From contig NZ_KB911581.1 of assembly GCF_000383595.1 (NCBI RefSeq), positions 5,539,519 to 5,603,518 of the forward strand: a DNA stretch of 64,000 nt, written 5' to 3'. This document shows positions 17,056-25,419 of this stretch, one piece after another (the stretch's first letter is position 1; every line of letters begins with the position of its first letter). The position numbers and the translations under genes were made by a program. This DNA comes from Streptomyces bottropensis ATCC 25435. Its GTDB lineage: Bacteria > Actinomycetota > Actinomycetes > Streptomycetales > Streptomycetaceae. The notes below the pieces were generated by a model. It was not told the origin of the DNA, ran no database searches, and saw only the letters and a program-made list of their open reading frames with translations.

Positions 17056-18887
17056 TCAGGAGGCTTCTCCGTCGAGTCGGCTGAGGAGTCCGTCGAAGAT
17101 CTGCTCGCGTGCGACCTGTCCCTTGGCCGCCGCGTCGTCTCGCTGGCGTTCGAGGGTGGGCCGGAACTCGATCGTGGTGACGAAGAAGGTGCAGGACTCG
17201 CAGATCGACTCGAAGTGGCAGTCCATCTCGACGGGGCGAGCGCAGTAGCCGTTGCCGAGCATCCGGCGGTGCATCTCCCGCCTGAGCTTGGTCATCTCCG
17301 TTCCCTCGGCGTCGGCCGGCAGCTGGCGCGGGGCGTCGTAGAGTGCCTCGACCTTCTCCGAGACGGCGAAGTACTCGTCGGCAACGGTCCGGTCAGCGAT
17401 CCGCGCGTAAACGCGTGTCATGGACAGTGACTTGTGTCCCAGGAGTGCGGCGATGGCCTCCAGGGACATGCCTCGGTTGATCGCCTGGGTGGCCAGAGTA
17501 TGGCGCAGTTGGTGCGGGGTGACCCTGCCCAGTCCGGCCCGCTCGGCGGCCTTGCGGACGGCGGCCTCAATGCGGGAGGCATTGACCGGGCGGCCGTGGT
17601 CGGTGAACAGCAGGTTCGAGCGCAGGCCCTCGGGGCGGTGCAGCAACCAGTCGTCCAGCAGCGCCTTCAGCTGCGGATGCAGGGGAACATAGCGGTCGGT
17701 GTGCATCTTGCCGACCGGGACACGGAGCCAGTAGGCGGAGCCGATCTGCACGACCGCATCGATGGTGAGGCCGAGCATCTCGCTGCGTCGCATCCCAGTG
17801 CGGGCGAGAATTTCGATGGCCAGGCGGGCGAATACGGATCAGGATCCTTGCGAGCGGCGGACAGAAGTTTGGCGGCCGCGGCGTCGTCGAGGAAGCGCGG
17901 CAGTGGCTCGTCCGCGATCGGGAAGTCGCTGTCGAACACCAGCTGGCGAGGTGGCCGGTCGGCGGTGTCCCATTCGTCGAGGCGGCGGAGAAAGCCGCGG
18001 ACTTTGCTCAGGCGGTCGCGGACGGTGTGCCGGTGCAGCGGGCCTCCGCGGGCGGCCGGCCGCTCCAGCAGCCACTGTCGGTAGCGTTCGACGTGTCGCC
18101 GCTTGAGCTCGGCGACGCAGCTGACGGCCGCGTCTTCGGCGGCGACCAGCAAGGCGAACTCTCGCAGCGTCAGCTCGGCGTTCTTCACCGTGCCCGGCCG
18201 CAGCGTCCCGGCGATCTGCTGCAGATAGTGCTGCATCGTCTCCGCCATCCTGGCCGGGACGCGGGCCCATTCGCGGGCTCGCATGTCGGCCCGGTCCGGG
18301 GTGCGTCGGCGCGGGAGCTGGTCGGTCAACTCGCAGTGGAACAGAGTGGCTTCGAGGTTGAACAGGGCGGTCGACAGGGCCTTGACGCCGCGGTTGGGGA
18401 TGCGGCGTGCGGCGTCCAGCAGAAGGCGGCGTCCCTCGTCCCAGTCGCGTTGCTGCAGTTCGTGGGGCTGGTTGGCGAACAGTGCCACGAAGTGACCCAG
18501 CAGGTTGAACTGGGTCATGGCCACTGTGTCGCGAAAGCCGAGTGTGCGGGCGGTCTCCATGAACCGCAGGTGCAGTTCCGGCTCCGTGCGGGCGAGTACG
18601 ATCCCCAGTCGCGGGCGCCGGGCGACCAGGTAGTCCGCGCCCGGCTGCATCCGTCCCGTGACCGCAAGCCAGCTGATGAACCGGTGGGTCTCGTGGTTGA
18701 AGGCGAGCTGACGTTCCAGTGGCAGGCGACAGAAGTCGGTCAGGTCAGGCACTGCGGCAAGCAGTGCCCGGGCACCCCAGCGGACCTTGTGGTCGGTGTT
18801 CATGCCCTGCGCGGCCCGGTGGGCGAGGTAGAACTCGACCAGGTCCGGGCGCACTATCGGCAGGGCCGCGGCGCGGGCCCGGCGCAT
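17056..18887 (-). pseudogene. TnpB-like tyrosine recombinase, frameshifted
   Basis: This would encode a ~610-residue tyrosine recombinase similar in layout to Tn554 TnpB. A long N-terminal region (RPDLVEFYLAHRAAQGMN) is followed by a SAM-like core-binding domain and a catalytic domain with ARTGMRRSEMLGL (Arg I), HQLRHTLATQAINRG (HxxR) and LLGHKSLSMTRVYARI (His and Tyr). The N-terminal part runs from ATG 18887 (TGATG overlap with the upstream gene) to about 17840, where a one-base shift moves the coding frame. Catalytic coding resumes at VFARLAIEILARTGMRRS. A C-terminal Cys cluster (CHFESICESCTFF) is seen. As read, the protein is broken. Confidence 0.75.
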
Positions 18888-19909
18888 CAGGACTCCGCTC
18901 GGTCGGCGTCGATCGCGGCACTGGCCTCCAGGTACTGCTCGACGAGCCAGCTGTTCGCGAGGTGGATGTAGACGCGGGTCGACTCGATGGAGCGGTGTCC
19001 GGCCTGGGCCTGTACCGCTTCCAGAGCCATGCCTGCCTCCCGCAGCCGCGTCAGGCAGGTGTGCCGGAGCTGATGGCATGTCAACTTCGGTAGTCCGGTT
19101 CGTCTTCGGACTCCGTCGAGGATCTCGTCGAGACCGTCGGCGGAGAGCGGCCGGCCGCGGGTCGGCCCGCGCAACACCACGAACAGCTGGTCGTGGTCCA
19201 CGGGTGGACGCTCACGGTCCAGGTAGTCGCCGACCGCGCTGAAGAACTGCGCGGAGACGGGTATCAGGCGCTGGTGCCCGCCCTTGCCCTCGCTGATGAA
19301 GACCCGACGCTCGCCCGGTGAGAGGTCACCCAGGCGCAGGCCGAGGACCTCGCAGCGGCGCAGCCCGCCCAGCAGCATCGCCAGGATCATCGCCCGGTCC
19401 CGTGCGGTGTTCAGGGCGCCGAGGACCGCCTCGACCTCGGTCGGCCCGAGGACGCGTGGGAGGGTGCGAGGCGTGCGCAGCAGAGGTGCCCCGCGGGTGC
19501 CACTGCGGCGGCGGTTGGCCAGTCCCGTCGGCACCGGGTTGCGGTCGACAGCGAGGTCGTCGCGGGTCATCAGGTAGCCGAACAGCCCAGAGACGCTGGC
19601 GAGCCGGCGCTTGATGGTCCGGGCTGAGAGTCCGGCTTCACCGTCTTCGAGCCGGACGACCTTCGGGCCTTGACGCGGCTTCTTCTGCGCGGTGATGAAC
19701 GCGAAGATGTCTGCGGTGACGACGTCGGCCGGCTCCTTGGGCACCACCGAGAAGAAGACCTTCAAGTCGTAGGCGGTGGCCAGCAGGGTGTTCGGCCTGC
19801 AGCGGGCCGCCACGAACTCCAGGTAGTCGTCGACCAGGACGTGGCCGAGCGATGCAGCAGGGTTGCCCGCGGCATCAACACGTCGTACCAACTCCGGCTG
19901 CCAGGCCAT
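18887..19909 (-). CDS. TnpA-like tyrosine recombinase
   Basis: The 340-residue integrase-family protein shows a SAM-like N-terminal domain (LVDDYLEFVAARCRPNTLLA) and a complete catalytic set: LLGGLRRCEVLGLRLGDL (Arg I), HQLRHTCLTRLREAG (HxxR) and QAGHRSIESTRVYIHL (His and nucleophilic Tyr). It resembles Tn554 TnpA in size and in being followed with overlap by a TnpB-like gene. I used ATG 19909 because the longer frame extends into the istA junction. It is probably active, although its partner is frameshifted. Confidence 0.8.
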   Translation of the reverse strand: MAWQPELVRRVDAAGNPAASLGHVLVDDYLEFVAARCRPNTLLATAYDLKVFFSVVPKEPADVVTADIFAFITAQKKPRQGPKVVRLEDGEAGLSARTIKRRLASVSGLFGYLMTRDDLAVDRNPVPTGLANRRRSGTRGAPLLRTPRTLPRVLGPTEVEAVLGALNTARDRAMILAMLLGGLRRCEVLGLRLGDLSPGERRVFISEGKGGHQRLIPVSAQFFSAVGDYLDRERPPVDHDQLFVVLRGPTRGRPLSADGLDEILDGVRRRTGLPKLTCHQLRHTCLTRLREAGMALEAVQAQAGHRSIESTRVYIHLANSWLVEQYLEASAAIDADRAES

Positions 19910-19975
19910 CCGAGCTCCTCGACGGGAGCGACCATCCTGACGGGCAACACGAGATCGAGGAAGAGTTGTCACCCA

Positions 19976-20615
19976 CATAACCGTCGAAGTAGCGGAAGGC
20001 CGCGACGTGCGCCTCGGTCCACGCGTGCTGGTCCAGGTTCAGGACCGGGCGGACGAACATGTGCCGTGAGCAGGGCAGTACCATCACGAACGCCCAGACG
20101 CGGTGCCGTTTGCCGGTGCGGGGGTTGGTCCACTGGCCCAGGAAGCCGTAGTCGATCTGGGCCTCCTCGCCAGGCTCGACCTCGTCGCGCAGGACGGTGA
20201 CCTGTGAGCGGCTCACCTCGTCGGGCAGTGTGGCGTGCACCCAGCGGCGGAACGAGGAGACCGACACCTTCAGTTTGTGCTCGTCCCGCAGCCGCTGGTG
20301 GATCGTGGAGACCGTCACCGTTCCCAGCAAGTCCTTGATGTAGTCGCGGTGTTGGTCGATGTCGGACCAGGTGACCTGCCGCAGTCTCCTGTCGACGAGG
20401 CCGGGGAACCAGCCTTCGATCAGCCCGGCCCAGTCGGCCTCGGTCATCGGCGGCCCGCCCGGGGTGATCCCGGACGCCTCCGCCGGCGCCAGGTACTTCC
20501 TGACTGTCTTGCGGTCCACCCCCAGCGACGCGGCCAGCGCGCTCTTCGAGCGGCCCGCGTACCAGTGGACGTAGATCTCGGTGATGTCGACCACGACGAA
20601 CGTTCTCCTTGCCAT
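19976..20615 (-). pseudogene. istA: istA, 5' part (N-terminal ~213 residues of the transposase)
   Basis: This is the first half of the IS21-type transposase. It has the start VVDITEIYVHWYAGRSKSAL, the helix-turn-helix AASLGVDRKTVRKYL, a second HTH (STIHQRLRDEHKLKVSVSSF), and the first catalytic Asp region EEAQIDYGFLGQW. It ends at AAFRYFDG where the Tn554-like element begins. The start may be a GTG a few codons inside, with AAGGAGA upstream. Together with 15567-16622 it gives one full IstA. Confidence 0.85.
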
Positions 20616-20824
20616 CCGGGCTGCCCATCGGCGTTCGGGACCCACCGGGCGAGGGCCATCCGCAGCTCCGCGATGACCAGGTCCCTCGATCCCGAACTCC
20701 GCCGTACCCATGGCCAATCAGGAGGATTCAGAATAGAAGTCGCATATCTAGCAAACCGCCCCATCTGCTGAAAATCTGGTGCCAGTGACGCCGCCTCGTG
20801 TGACGCAGCCACTCCAAAGCATTT

Positions 20825-20868
20825 GATGCAAAGATTTCATTGCAAGCATTGCTTTGCATCGCTATCTT
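20825..20868 (+). promoter_or_regulatory. Promoter and operator of the ArsR-type gene
   Basis: TTGCAA (20840-20845) and TATCTT (20863-20868) are 17 bases apart, a good -35/-10 pair. A 9-bp inverted repeat (GATGCAAAG at 20825-20833, CTTTGCATC at 20852-20860) overlaps it. The -10 box ends 7 bases before the ATG at 20876, so the transcript is predicted to be leaderless. Repressor binding to the repeat would block polymerase. Confidence 0.6.
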
Positions 20869-20875
20869 TGTAGGC

Positions 20876-21460
20876 ATGAACGAGCCCCAGGACTCGCACG
20901 TCCGCAATCTCGATGCCCGATCCCTGCGTGGGCTCGCACACCCACTGCGCATGCAACTGCTGGACGCCCTGCGCTTCGGTGGCCCGGCCACCGCGTCTCA
21001 ACTCGCCGAAAAGCTGGGCGAGTCAAGCGGTGCGACCAGCTACCACTTGAGGCAGCTCGCCATTCACGGGTTCATTGAGGACGCTCCCGAGCGCGGCAAG
21101 GGCCGGGAGCGGTGGTGGAAGGCGGTCCACAAGGGCCTGCGCTTCGACGACGCACTGCTCACGGATGCCAGTCCGGACGTGCGCGGGGCCGCCGACATGT
21201 ACCTCCACGAGATCGCCACCACCCAGACCCGGGACCTGTCGACCTGGCTTGGCAACCGCCAGGCATGGCCGGAGGAATGGAACCGCACCTGGGACATGAG
21301 CAGCGCGACACTGCGGCTGACGCCCGAACTGACACGGGAACTCGTCGAGAAGATGCACGCGCTCGTCGACACCTACCGCGACCGGGCCACCGACGAGGAC
21401 GACGCCAACACCGCCCAGGTACGCATCCACACACACGCGTTCCCCCTCACCACGGAATGA
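20876..21460 (+). CDS. ArsR-like winged-helix transcriptional regulator
   Basis: The 194-residue protein has an N-terminal winged helix: RSLRGLAHPLRMQLLDALRF, then GPATASQLAEKLGESSGATS and YHLRQLAIHGFIEDAPERGK. A ~110-residue helical C-terminal domain follows (TWLGNRQAWPEEWNRTWDMS) of the kind seen in larger ArsR-family regulators with effector-binding tails. No Cys metal motif is present, so it is not a classical metal sensor. It probably represses itself and the coupled small gene through the palindrome at 20825-20860. Confidence 0.85.
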   Translation: MNEPQDSHVRNLDARSLRGLAHPLRMQLLDALRFGGPATASQLAEKLGESSGATSYHLRQLAIHGFIEDAPERGKGRERWWKAVHKGLRFDDALLTDASPDVRGAADMYLHEIATTQTRDLSTWLGNRQAWPEEWNRTWDMSSATLRLTPELTRELVEKMHALVDTYRDRATDEDDANTAQVRIHTHAFPLTTE

Positions 21461-21672
21461 AAGGCCACAGCCCGATGCACCCCGAGCACCACCTTGCCCT
21501 GCACCATGCCCGCGCCGCCGAACTCCGCGCCGAAGCCGACGCGTACCGTCTCGCCGCAGCGGCCCGGCACCCACGGCACCCCCGGGACCTCCGTACCCGT
21601 CTCGGCTGGGCCCTCGTGGAAGTCGGCCTGCGACTGGCCGCCGCCCCCAAGGCGGCAGCCGCCATCCCTTAG
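21457..21672 (+). CDS. Small His/Ala-rich protein coupled to the ArsR-type gene
   Basis: The 71-residue protein starts with ATG inside the regulator stop (ATGA overlap) and reads MKGHSPMHPEHHLALHHARA, then AELRAEADAYRLAAAARH and RLGWALVEVGLRLA. It is probably a helical pair; streptomycete regulators of this type are often followed by such short proteins. Its His-rich start might bind metal. Function unknown. Confidence 0.5.
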   Translation: MKGHSPMHPEHHLALHHARAAELRAEADAYRLAAAARHPRHPRDLRTRLGWALVEVGLRLAAAPKAAAAIP

Positions 21673-21758
21673 CGCCGTTCGCGACCGCCGTCCCCGTGGG
21701 GAAACATGACCGCGCGGATGGGGAATTAGCTGACGCCGAACCCGCCTGAGGTGGCGAA

Positions 21759-22319
21759 TTGCATGACCGTCGACACCAAGTCCTCACCATCCGGGACGAG
21801 GACCGCACCGGGTACGAGCGGACGAAGTTCCGACACCGGATCGACGCCGACCGCGACGGCTGCCACACCCGCTCGGAGGTCTTGATCGAGGAGGCCGTCA
21901 CCGCCCCCGAACAGGGCGTCAACTGCGCGCTGAGCGGCGGCATCTGGTACTCGCCGTACGACAGCATCACCTTCGACCAGGCCCGTGCTCTCGACATCGA
22001 CCACCTGGTCCCCCTCGCCGAGTCCTGGGACTCCGGCGCCTCCAGCTGGACCGCCGGCGAACGCCAGGCCTACGCCAACGACCTCGACGACCCCCGCGCC
22101 CTCATCGCCGTCTCCGCCTCCAGCAACCGCTCCAAGGCGGACCAGGACCCGACCACCTGGCAGCCGCCGGCCGAGGGCTACCGGTGCACGTACGCCACCG
22201 ACTGGACCGCGATCAAGACCCGCTGGGCTCTGGCCGTCGACCCGGCCGAACAGGCCACACTCACCGACGTTCTCGACAGCTGCCCAGAGGCGGTCATCGA
22301 GGTCACCCGCGCCCGCTAA
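21759..22319 (+). CDS. HNH-family (DUF1524-like) nuclease domain protein, probably 5'-truncated
   Basis: The protein matches the family of actinobacterial HNH proteins containing the pattern RTGYERTKFRHRIDADRDGC, TRSEVLIEEAV and ALDIDHLVPLAESWDSGA, where the DIDHLVPL His is catalytic. ASSNRSKADQDPTTWQP follows. Normal family members are secreted and start with a signal peptide ~40 residues earlier. Here an in-frame stop lies at 21747 and only a TTG start is available, so the signal-peptide part has been lost. It could still be made as a cytoplasmic protein but is more likely a remnant. Confidence 0.6.
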   Translation: MHDRRHQVLTIRDEDRTGYERTKFRHRIDADRDGCHTRSEVLIEEAVTAPEQGVNCALSGGIWYSPYDSITFDQARALDIDHLVPLAESWDSGASSWTAGERQAYANDLDDPRALIAVSASSNRSKADQDPTTWQPPAEGYRCTYATDWTAIKTRWALAVDPAEQATLTDVLDSCPEAVIEVTRAR

Positions 22320-22382
22320 CCGCTCCCGGCTCGTCTCAGGCGGCGTCGGCGATCTTTTCCGTCCGGGATTCGTTGCACAGGC

Positions 22383-22559
22383 ATGACGCCGCACAACGCC
22401 TGGTCGAGGGCGGAGCAGTGCGCCGAAGAGCTCGCCGACACCGCCTGCCATCTCGCCGACACATCCAGGCCGGATGCCTGAAGCAGGGAGGCCAAGGACG
22501 ATGCCCTGGAGGCGATCGACACCCTCGCCCAAGCGCTGTCGACACTCGGACCTGAGTAG
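22383..22559 (+). pseudogene. Small hypothetical gene with an internal TGA
   Basis: Reading from ATG 22383 gives MTPHNAWSRAEQCAEELADT and DTSRPDA, then TGA at 22479. The same frame continues with SREAKDDALEAIDTLAQALS and ends TLGPE. The two parts together look like one ~58-residue helical protein interrupted by a nonsense codon. This rests only on amino-acid composition. Confidence 0.3.
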
Positions 22560-22663
22560 GTGTTTTTGAAGGTGGGCAGAGGACTGAGGCTCCGCAAAAA
22601 GGGATTCAGGGTTGAGTAGTGGCTCGCGTAGGGTTCCCCAGTTGCGAGCTGAAAAGGTGGGTC

Positions 22664-23656
22664 GTGGACGTGGCACCTCGGGAAGTGATGCGGGACCAGC
22701 TGGCGGGGGCGGCCCGGGCCGCACTGGGGGGCGGTCGGCAGCTGGAGGCGGTCGAGCGGCTCACCGGCGGCACCACGAAGGGCGTGTACCGCCTCACGAT
22801 GAACGACGCCACGACGGCAGTCGCCTATCTGTGGGAGAAGTCGGAGAACTACTGGCCAGCGGATGAGGGCGATGGCGACCTCACCGACCCGTTCTCGCCC
22901 GGTGTCGGACTTGACCTGTTCGAGGCCAGCCACGCGCGCCTGGCCTCGCTCGGCCTGCGGGTCCCCGAGGTCCACTTGGTCGACCGGGACCGCACTCACT
23001 ACCCGGCCGACCTGGCGATCGTGGAGGACTTCCCTGGCGAGGACCTGATGGACCTGTTCAACCGCGACCCGCGCGCCGCAGAGCCGACGATGGCCCGCCT
23101 CGCCGACGCCCTGGCGGCGATGCGACGCCATCGAGCGCCGTCGTTCGGCAAGGTGGCCCAGATCGACAAGGGAGGAAGGTCCAAGGCGGCGTCGTGTGAG
23201 GAGGCAGCGCTTGGGTTCGCGCTGCGCTGCCTCGCTGAGGCGGCGTCCCGTGACCGGAGGATCGCGGACGCCCGCGGCAGGCTGGAGGAACGGCTGCGTG
23301 AACTCGCCGCGGAGGTGCGGCCGCGTGCCGAGTACTCGGTCGTCCATGGCGAGCTGGGGCTGGACCACGTGCTGGTGGACCGTGCCGGTAACCCGGTCGT
23401 GATCGACTTCGAGGAGTTGCTGTACTTCGACGTCGAGTGGGAGCACGTGTTCCTGCGGCTCCGCCACTCCGAGGACCAATACCGGCGGTTGGCGGTGGAG
23501 GACCTCGACGAGGACCGACTCGCCCTCTATAAGCTCACCCAGCACCTGTCCCTGACGGCGGGGCCGCTCCGGTTGCTCGACGGAGACTTCCCCGACCGGG
23601 CGTTCATGCAGGGGATTGCCGAGCACCACTTGAACCAGGCGCTGGCGCTGGTCTGA
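22664..23656 (+). CDS. Aminoglycoside phosphotransferase-like kinase
   Basis: The ~330-residue protein has the APH/choline-kinase fold. It has an N-lobe with AVERLTGGTTKGVYRLTMND (nucleotide-binding loop), a catalytic loop YSVVHGELGLDHVLVDRAGN (HGD-like; here HGE, so the usual catalytic Asp is replaced by Glu) and the metal-binding motif PVVIDFEELLYFDVEWEHV (DFE instead of DFD). The two changes suggest an altered or lost activity, or a different substrate. The substrate cannot be told. The start is one of several GTG codons (22619, 22664, 22670). No operon partner is seen. Confidence 0.7.
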   Translation: MDVAPREVMRDQLAGAARAALGGGRQLEAVERLTGGTTKGVYRLTMNDATTAVAYLWEKSENYWPADEGDGDLTDPFSPGVGLDLFEASHARLASLGLRVPEVHLVDRDRTHYPADLAIVEDFPGEDLMDLFNRDPRAAEPTMARLADALAAMRRHRAPSFGKVAQIDKGGRSKAASCEEAALGFALRCLAEAASRDRRIADARGRLEERLRELAAEVRPRAEYSVVHGELGLDHVLVDRAGNPVVIDFEELLYFDVEWEHVFLRLRHSEDQYRRLAVEDLDEDRLALYKLTQHLSLTAGPLRLLDGDFPDRAFMQGIAEHHLNQALALV

Positions 23657-23668
23657 GGTTGTTGGTCA

Positions 23669-24499
23669 TCAGGGGGACATACTTGGCTTTTTTTTATCCC
23701 AGTCGGTGCGGGGGCTTTTGCGGGTGAGGCGTCGGGTCATCATGGTGATGAGCGCCCAGTTCAGGTGGCCTTCGGAGTGCTGGGGCAGCCGTTCGTAGTC
23801 GCGCGCGTTGCGACGCGCGTTCATGCACCAGCCGATCGTGCGCTCGACTTTCCAGCGACGGGGCAACACGACGAAGCCCTTGACCCCTTTGGGCCGGGAG
23901 ACGATGCGCAGGGTGAGCCAGAGGCGGTCGCGGGCCCAGTCCACGAGTTCGCCGGCGTAGCCGCGGTCGGCCCAGACCTGGGTGATCTGTGGCTGGGTGA
24001 GGCGCAGGCGCCAGAACACGTCGCGGGCGGCGTCGCGGTCCTGGATGTCGGCGGGCGTGACCGTGATCATCACGGGCAGGCCGAGCGTGTCCACGGTGAT
24101 ATGTCGCTTGCGGCCGTTGATTTTCTTCGCGGCATCGTAACCGCGGCTGTCCTTCCCAACAGTGGAGGCTCCCTTGACCGACTGGGAGTCCACGATCAGC
24201 GTCACCGGGTGGGGGCAGCGGCCCTTTCTGGTACGGATCCTCCGGCGGAGCTGGTCACAGATGTAGGTGACGACCCCGGCCCGGTTCCACCTCCAGAAAA
24301 ACCCGTAAACCGTCTCCCAGGGTGGAAAATCTGCAGGCAGAGCCCGCCACTTCGCACCGTTGTCGACGATGTAGCGGATGCCGTCGACGATCTCCCGCCG
24401 CGACCACTTCTCCGGGTGACCGCCGGTCGTGGTCTGGCAGGCCGGGATGGGCAGCAGGGGTTCGAGAAGGGCCCATTCGGCGACAGAGGTTGAAGCCAT
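23669..24499 (-). CDS. IS5-family transposase
   Basis: The 276-residue DDE transposase has an N-terminal segment LLEPLLPIPACQTTTGGHPE, followed by REIVDGIRYIVDNGAKWRAL. Its catalytic Asp regions are VTLIVDSQSVKGASTV and VWADRGYAGELVDWARDRL, and the last acidic motif is RRWKVERTIGWCMNARR. The frame is intact and of normal length. The element ends are less clear: GGGGGACATACTTGGCT near 23675 and a similar inverted sequence ending near 24524 are candidates. Confidence 0.85.
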   Translation of the reverse strand: MASTSVAEWALLEPLLPIPACQTTTGGHPEKWSRREIVDGIRYIVDNGAKWRALPADFPPWETVYGFFWRWNRAGVVTYICDQLRRRIRTRKGRCPHPVTLIVDSQSVKGASTVGKDSRGYDAAKKINGRKRHITVDTLGLPVMITVTPADIQDRDAARDVFWRLRLTQPQITQVWADRGYAGELVDWARDRLWLTLRIVSRPKGVKGFVVLPRRWKVERTIGWCMNARRNARDYERLPQHSEGHLNWALITMMTRRLTRKSPRTDWDKKKPSMSP

Positions 24500-24779
24500 G
24501 GGCTACCACAGCCACGATGAGGTCCCAGACGAGCTGCGCGAAGCGGCACTTTCCCGCCCCTCCGTACCCCGCGCGGTCACGGATCAGGAGCACGTGGCCC
24601 TCACCGAGATCGAGCTGTGCGGTGACCTGATCATGGCAGCGGCCAGCGAGCCGGGTGAACGGCTCAGCTGGGACCGCATCGACGAGGTACTACGCGTGCG
24701 AAACGACGAGAACGATCAGGCCGCTCCATCCACCGCACACAGTGAAGGCACAGACCGAGCCCAAACGACGCGATGCTGA
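24498..24779 (+). CDS. Hypothetical small acidic protein next to the IS5 element
   Basis: A 93-residue frame starts at the edge of the IS5 transposase gene: MGYHSHDEVPDELREAALSR, then DQEHVALTEIELCGDLIMAA and ERLSWDRIDEVLRV. This helical pattern resembles short streptomycete proteins of unknown function. The first ~10 residues may come from the insertion sequence, so the gene may have lost its own start. Confidence 0.4.
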   Translation: MGYHSHDEVPDELREAALSRPSVPRAVTDQEHVALTEIELCGDLIMAAASEPGERLSWDRIDEVLRVRNDENDQAAPSTAHSEGTDRAQTTRC

Positions 24780-24962
24780 CCGCGAACAGTCGGATGCCCG
24801 GGCTCTGGTAGCAGTAGACCCTGCTGCAGCTGTGCAAGGACCCCGCAAGGGGAGCCTGGAACATAGCCGGTCGGGTTGGTGACCTCCGCAGGCGAACCCA
24901 CCGACGCCCAGATACCGGCCCCAACCACAGCGCCGGCACCCGGTCTGACGCCGGGACACGAG

Positions 24963-24973
24963 TCATGTAAAGT
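24963..24973 (+). promoter_or_regulatory. CRISPR leader motif of array A
   Basis: TCATGTAAAGT lies 42 bases before the first repeat of array A. The identical 11-mer lies at 45517-45527, 47 bases before the first repeat of array C. Conservation at the same position marks both as leader sequences. Confidence 0.55.
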
Positions 24974-25014
24974 CAGGGGAGCGTGCTGATCTTCAAAATC
25001 CCAGCTCAGCAAGG

Positions 25015-25415
25015 GTATTCCCCATACGCGTGGGGGTCTATCCCTTTTCGCCCGTCTCTACAGCGACCAGTTCCGGGTATTCCCCATACGCGTGGGGGTC
25101 TATCGTACCGAGCTCTGCGCACAGGCCAGACTCACTGAGTCTTCCCCACCGCGTTGGGGGTCATCCCCCCGCCAGCAGGGATCCGGCAGGGTGTTTGGGT
25201 CTTCCCCACACACGGTGGGGCACCAGCCCAAGGCGTGCGCGTCGGCACGGGCAGTCCAAGGATCGAGCGACGCCACCCATGGCGCGGTCAGCAAAGCTGT
25301 CGGCGGCACTCGCCCAGCAGCCCACTTCACTTCTTCCTGCCCTGCGGCAGCAGCACCTCAGTTCCCTCCGCCAGTGGTCACCACCAGGTTGTTCCCCACG
25401 TCGGTTGTGGTTGCC
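25015..25415 (+). CRISPR. CRISPR array A: 4 recognisable type I-E-like repeats plus decayed remnants
   Basis: 29-bp repeats start at 25015, 25077, 25139 and 25199, with 31-33-bp spacers. The first two share GTATTCCCCATACGCG followed by TGGGGGTCTATC. The third and fourth are increasingly changed (CCGCGTTGGGGGTC; ACACACGGTGGGGC). A strongly decayed copy (GTTCCCCACGTCGGTTG) lies at ~25391, three periods further on. Repeat type, period (~61) and leader match arrays B and C, so it belongs to the same type I-E family, though it is 6 kb beyond the transposase genes. An IS5-type element is inserted at its far end. Confidence 0.75.
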
Positions 25416-25419
25416 CTAA

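Larger units (their letters stand above)
16623..19975 (-). mobile_element. Tn554-like tyrosine-recombinase element inside istA
   Basis: This 3.35-kb insert splits istA. It carries two overlapping tyrosine-recombinase genes in the order and sizes of Tn554 TnpA (~340 residues) and TnpB (~610 residues). The two outer edges share a short inverted sequence (TATGCGGGT near 16631; TATGTGGGT on the opposite strand near 19970). No target duplication is evident, as expected for Tn554-type integration. No clear TnpC is visible. Confidence 0.7.
14745..20660 (-). mobile_element. IS21-family element, interrupted by a Tn554-like element
   Basis: istB lies at 14756-15550 and istA is in two pieces (15567-16622 and 19976-20615). 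Together they encode the normal IstA/IstB pair of an IS21-type insertion sequence. The break in istA falls between codons reading AAFRYFDG and GVPRGKVRYDN, which are adjacent in intact IstA proteins of this group, so 16623-19975 is a later insertion. The outer ends were not resolved. Confidence 0.8.

Noticed and set aside
17667-19079. A third separate recombinase (trio arrangement)
   Set aside because: The two leftward frames at 17056-17793 and 17840-18887 are the halves of one frameshifted TnpB-like gene, so there are two recombinases, not three.
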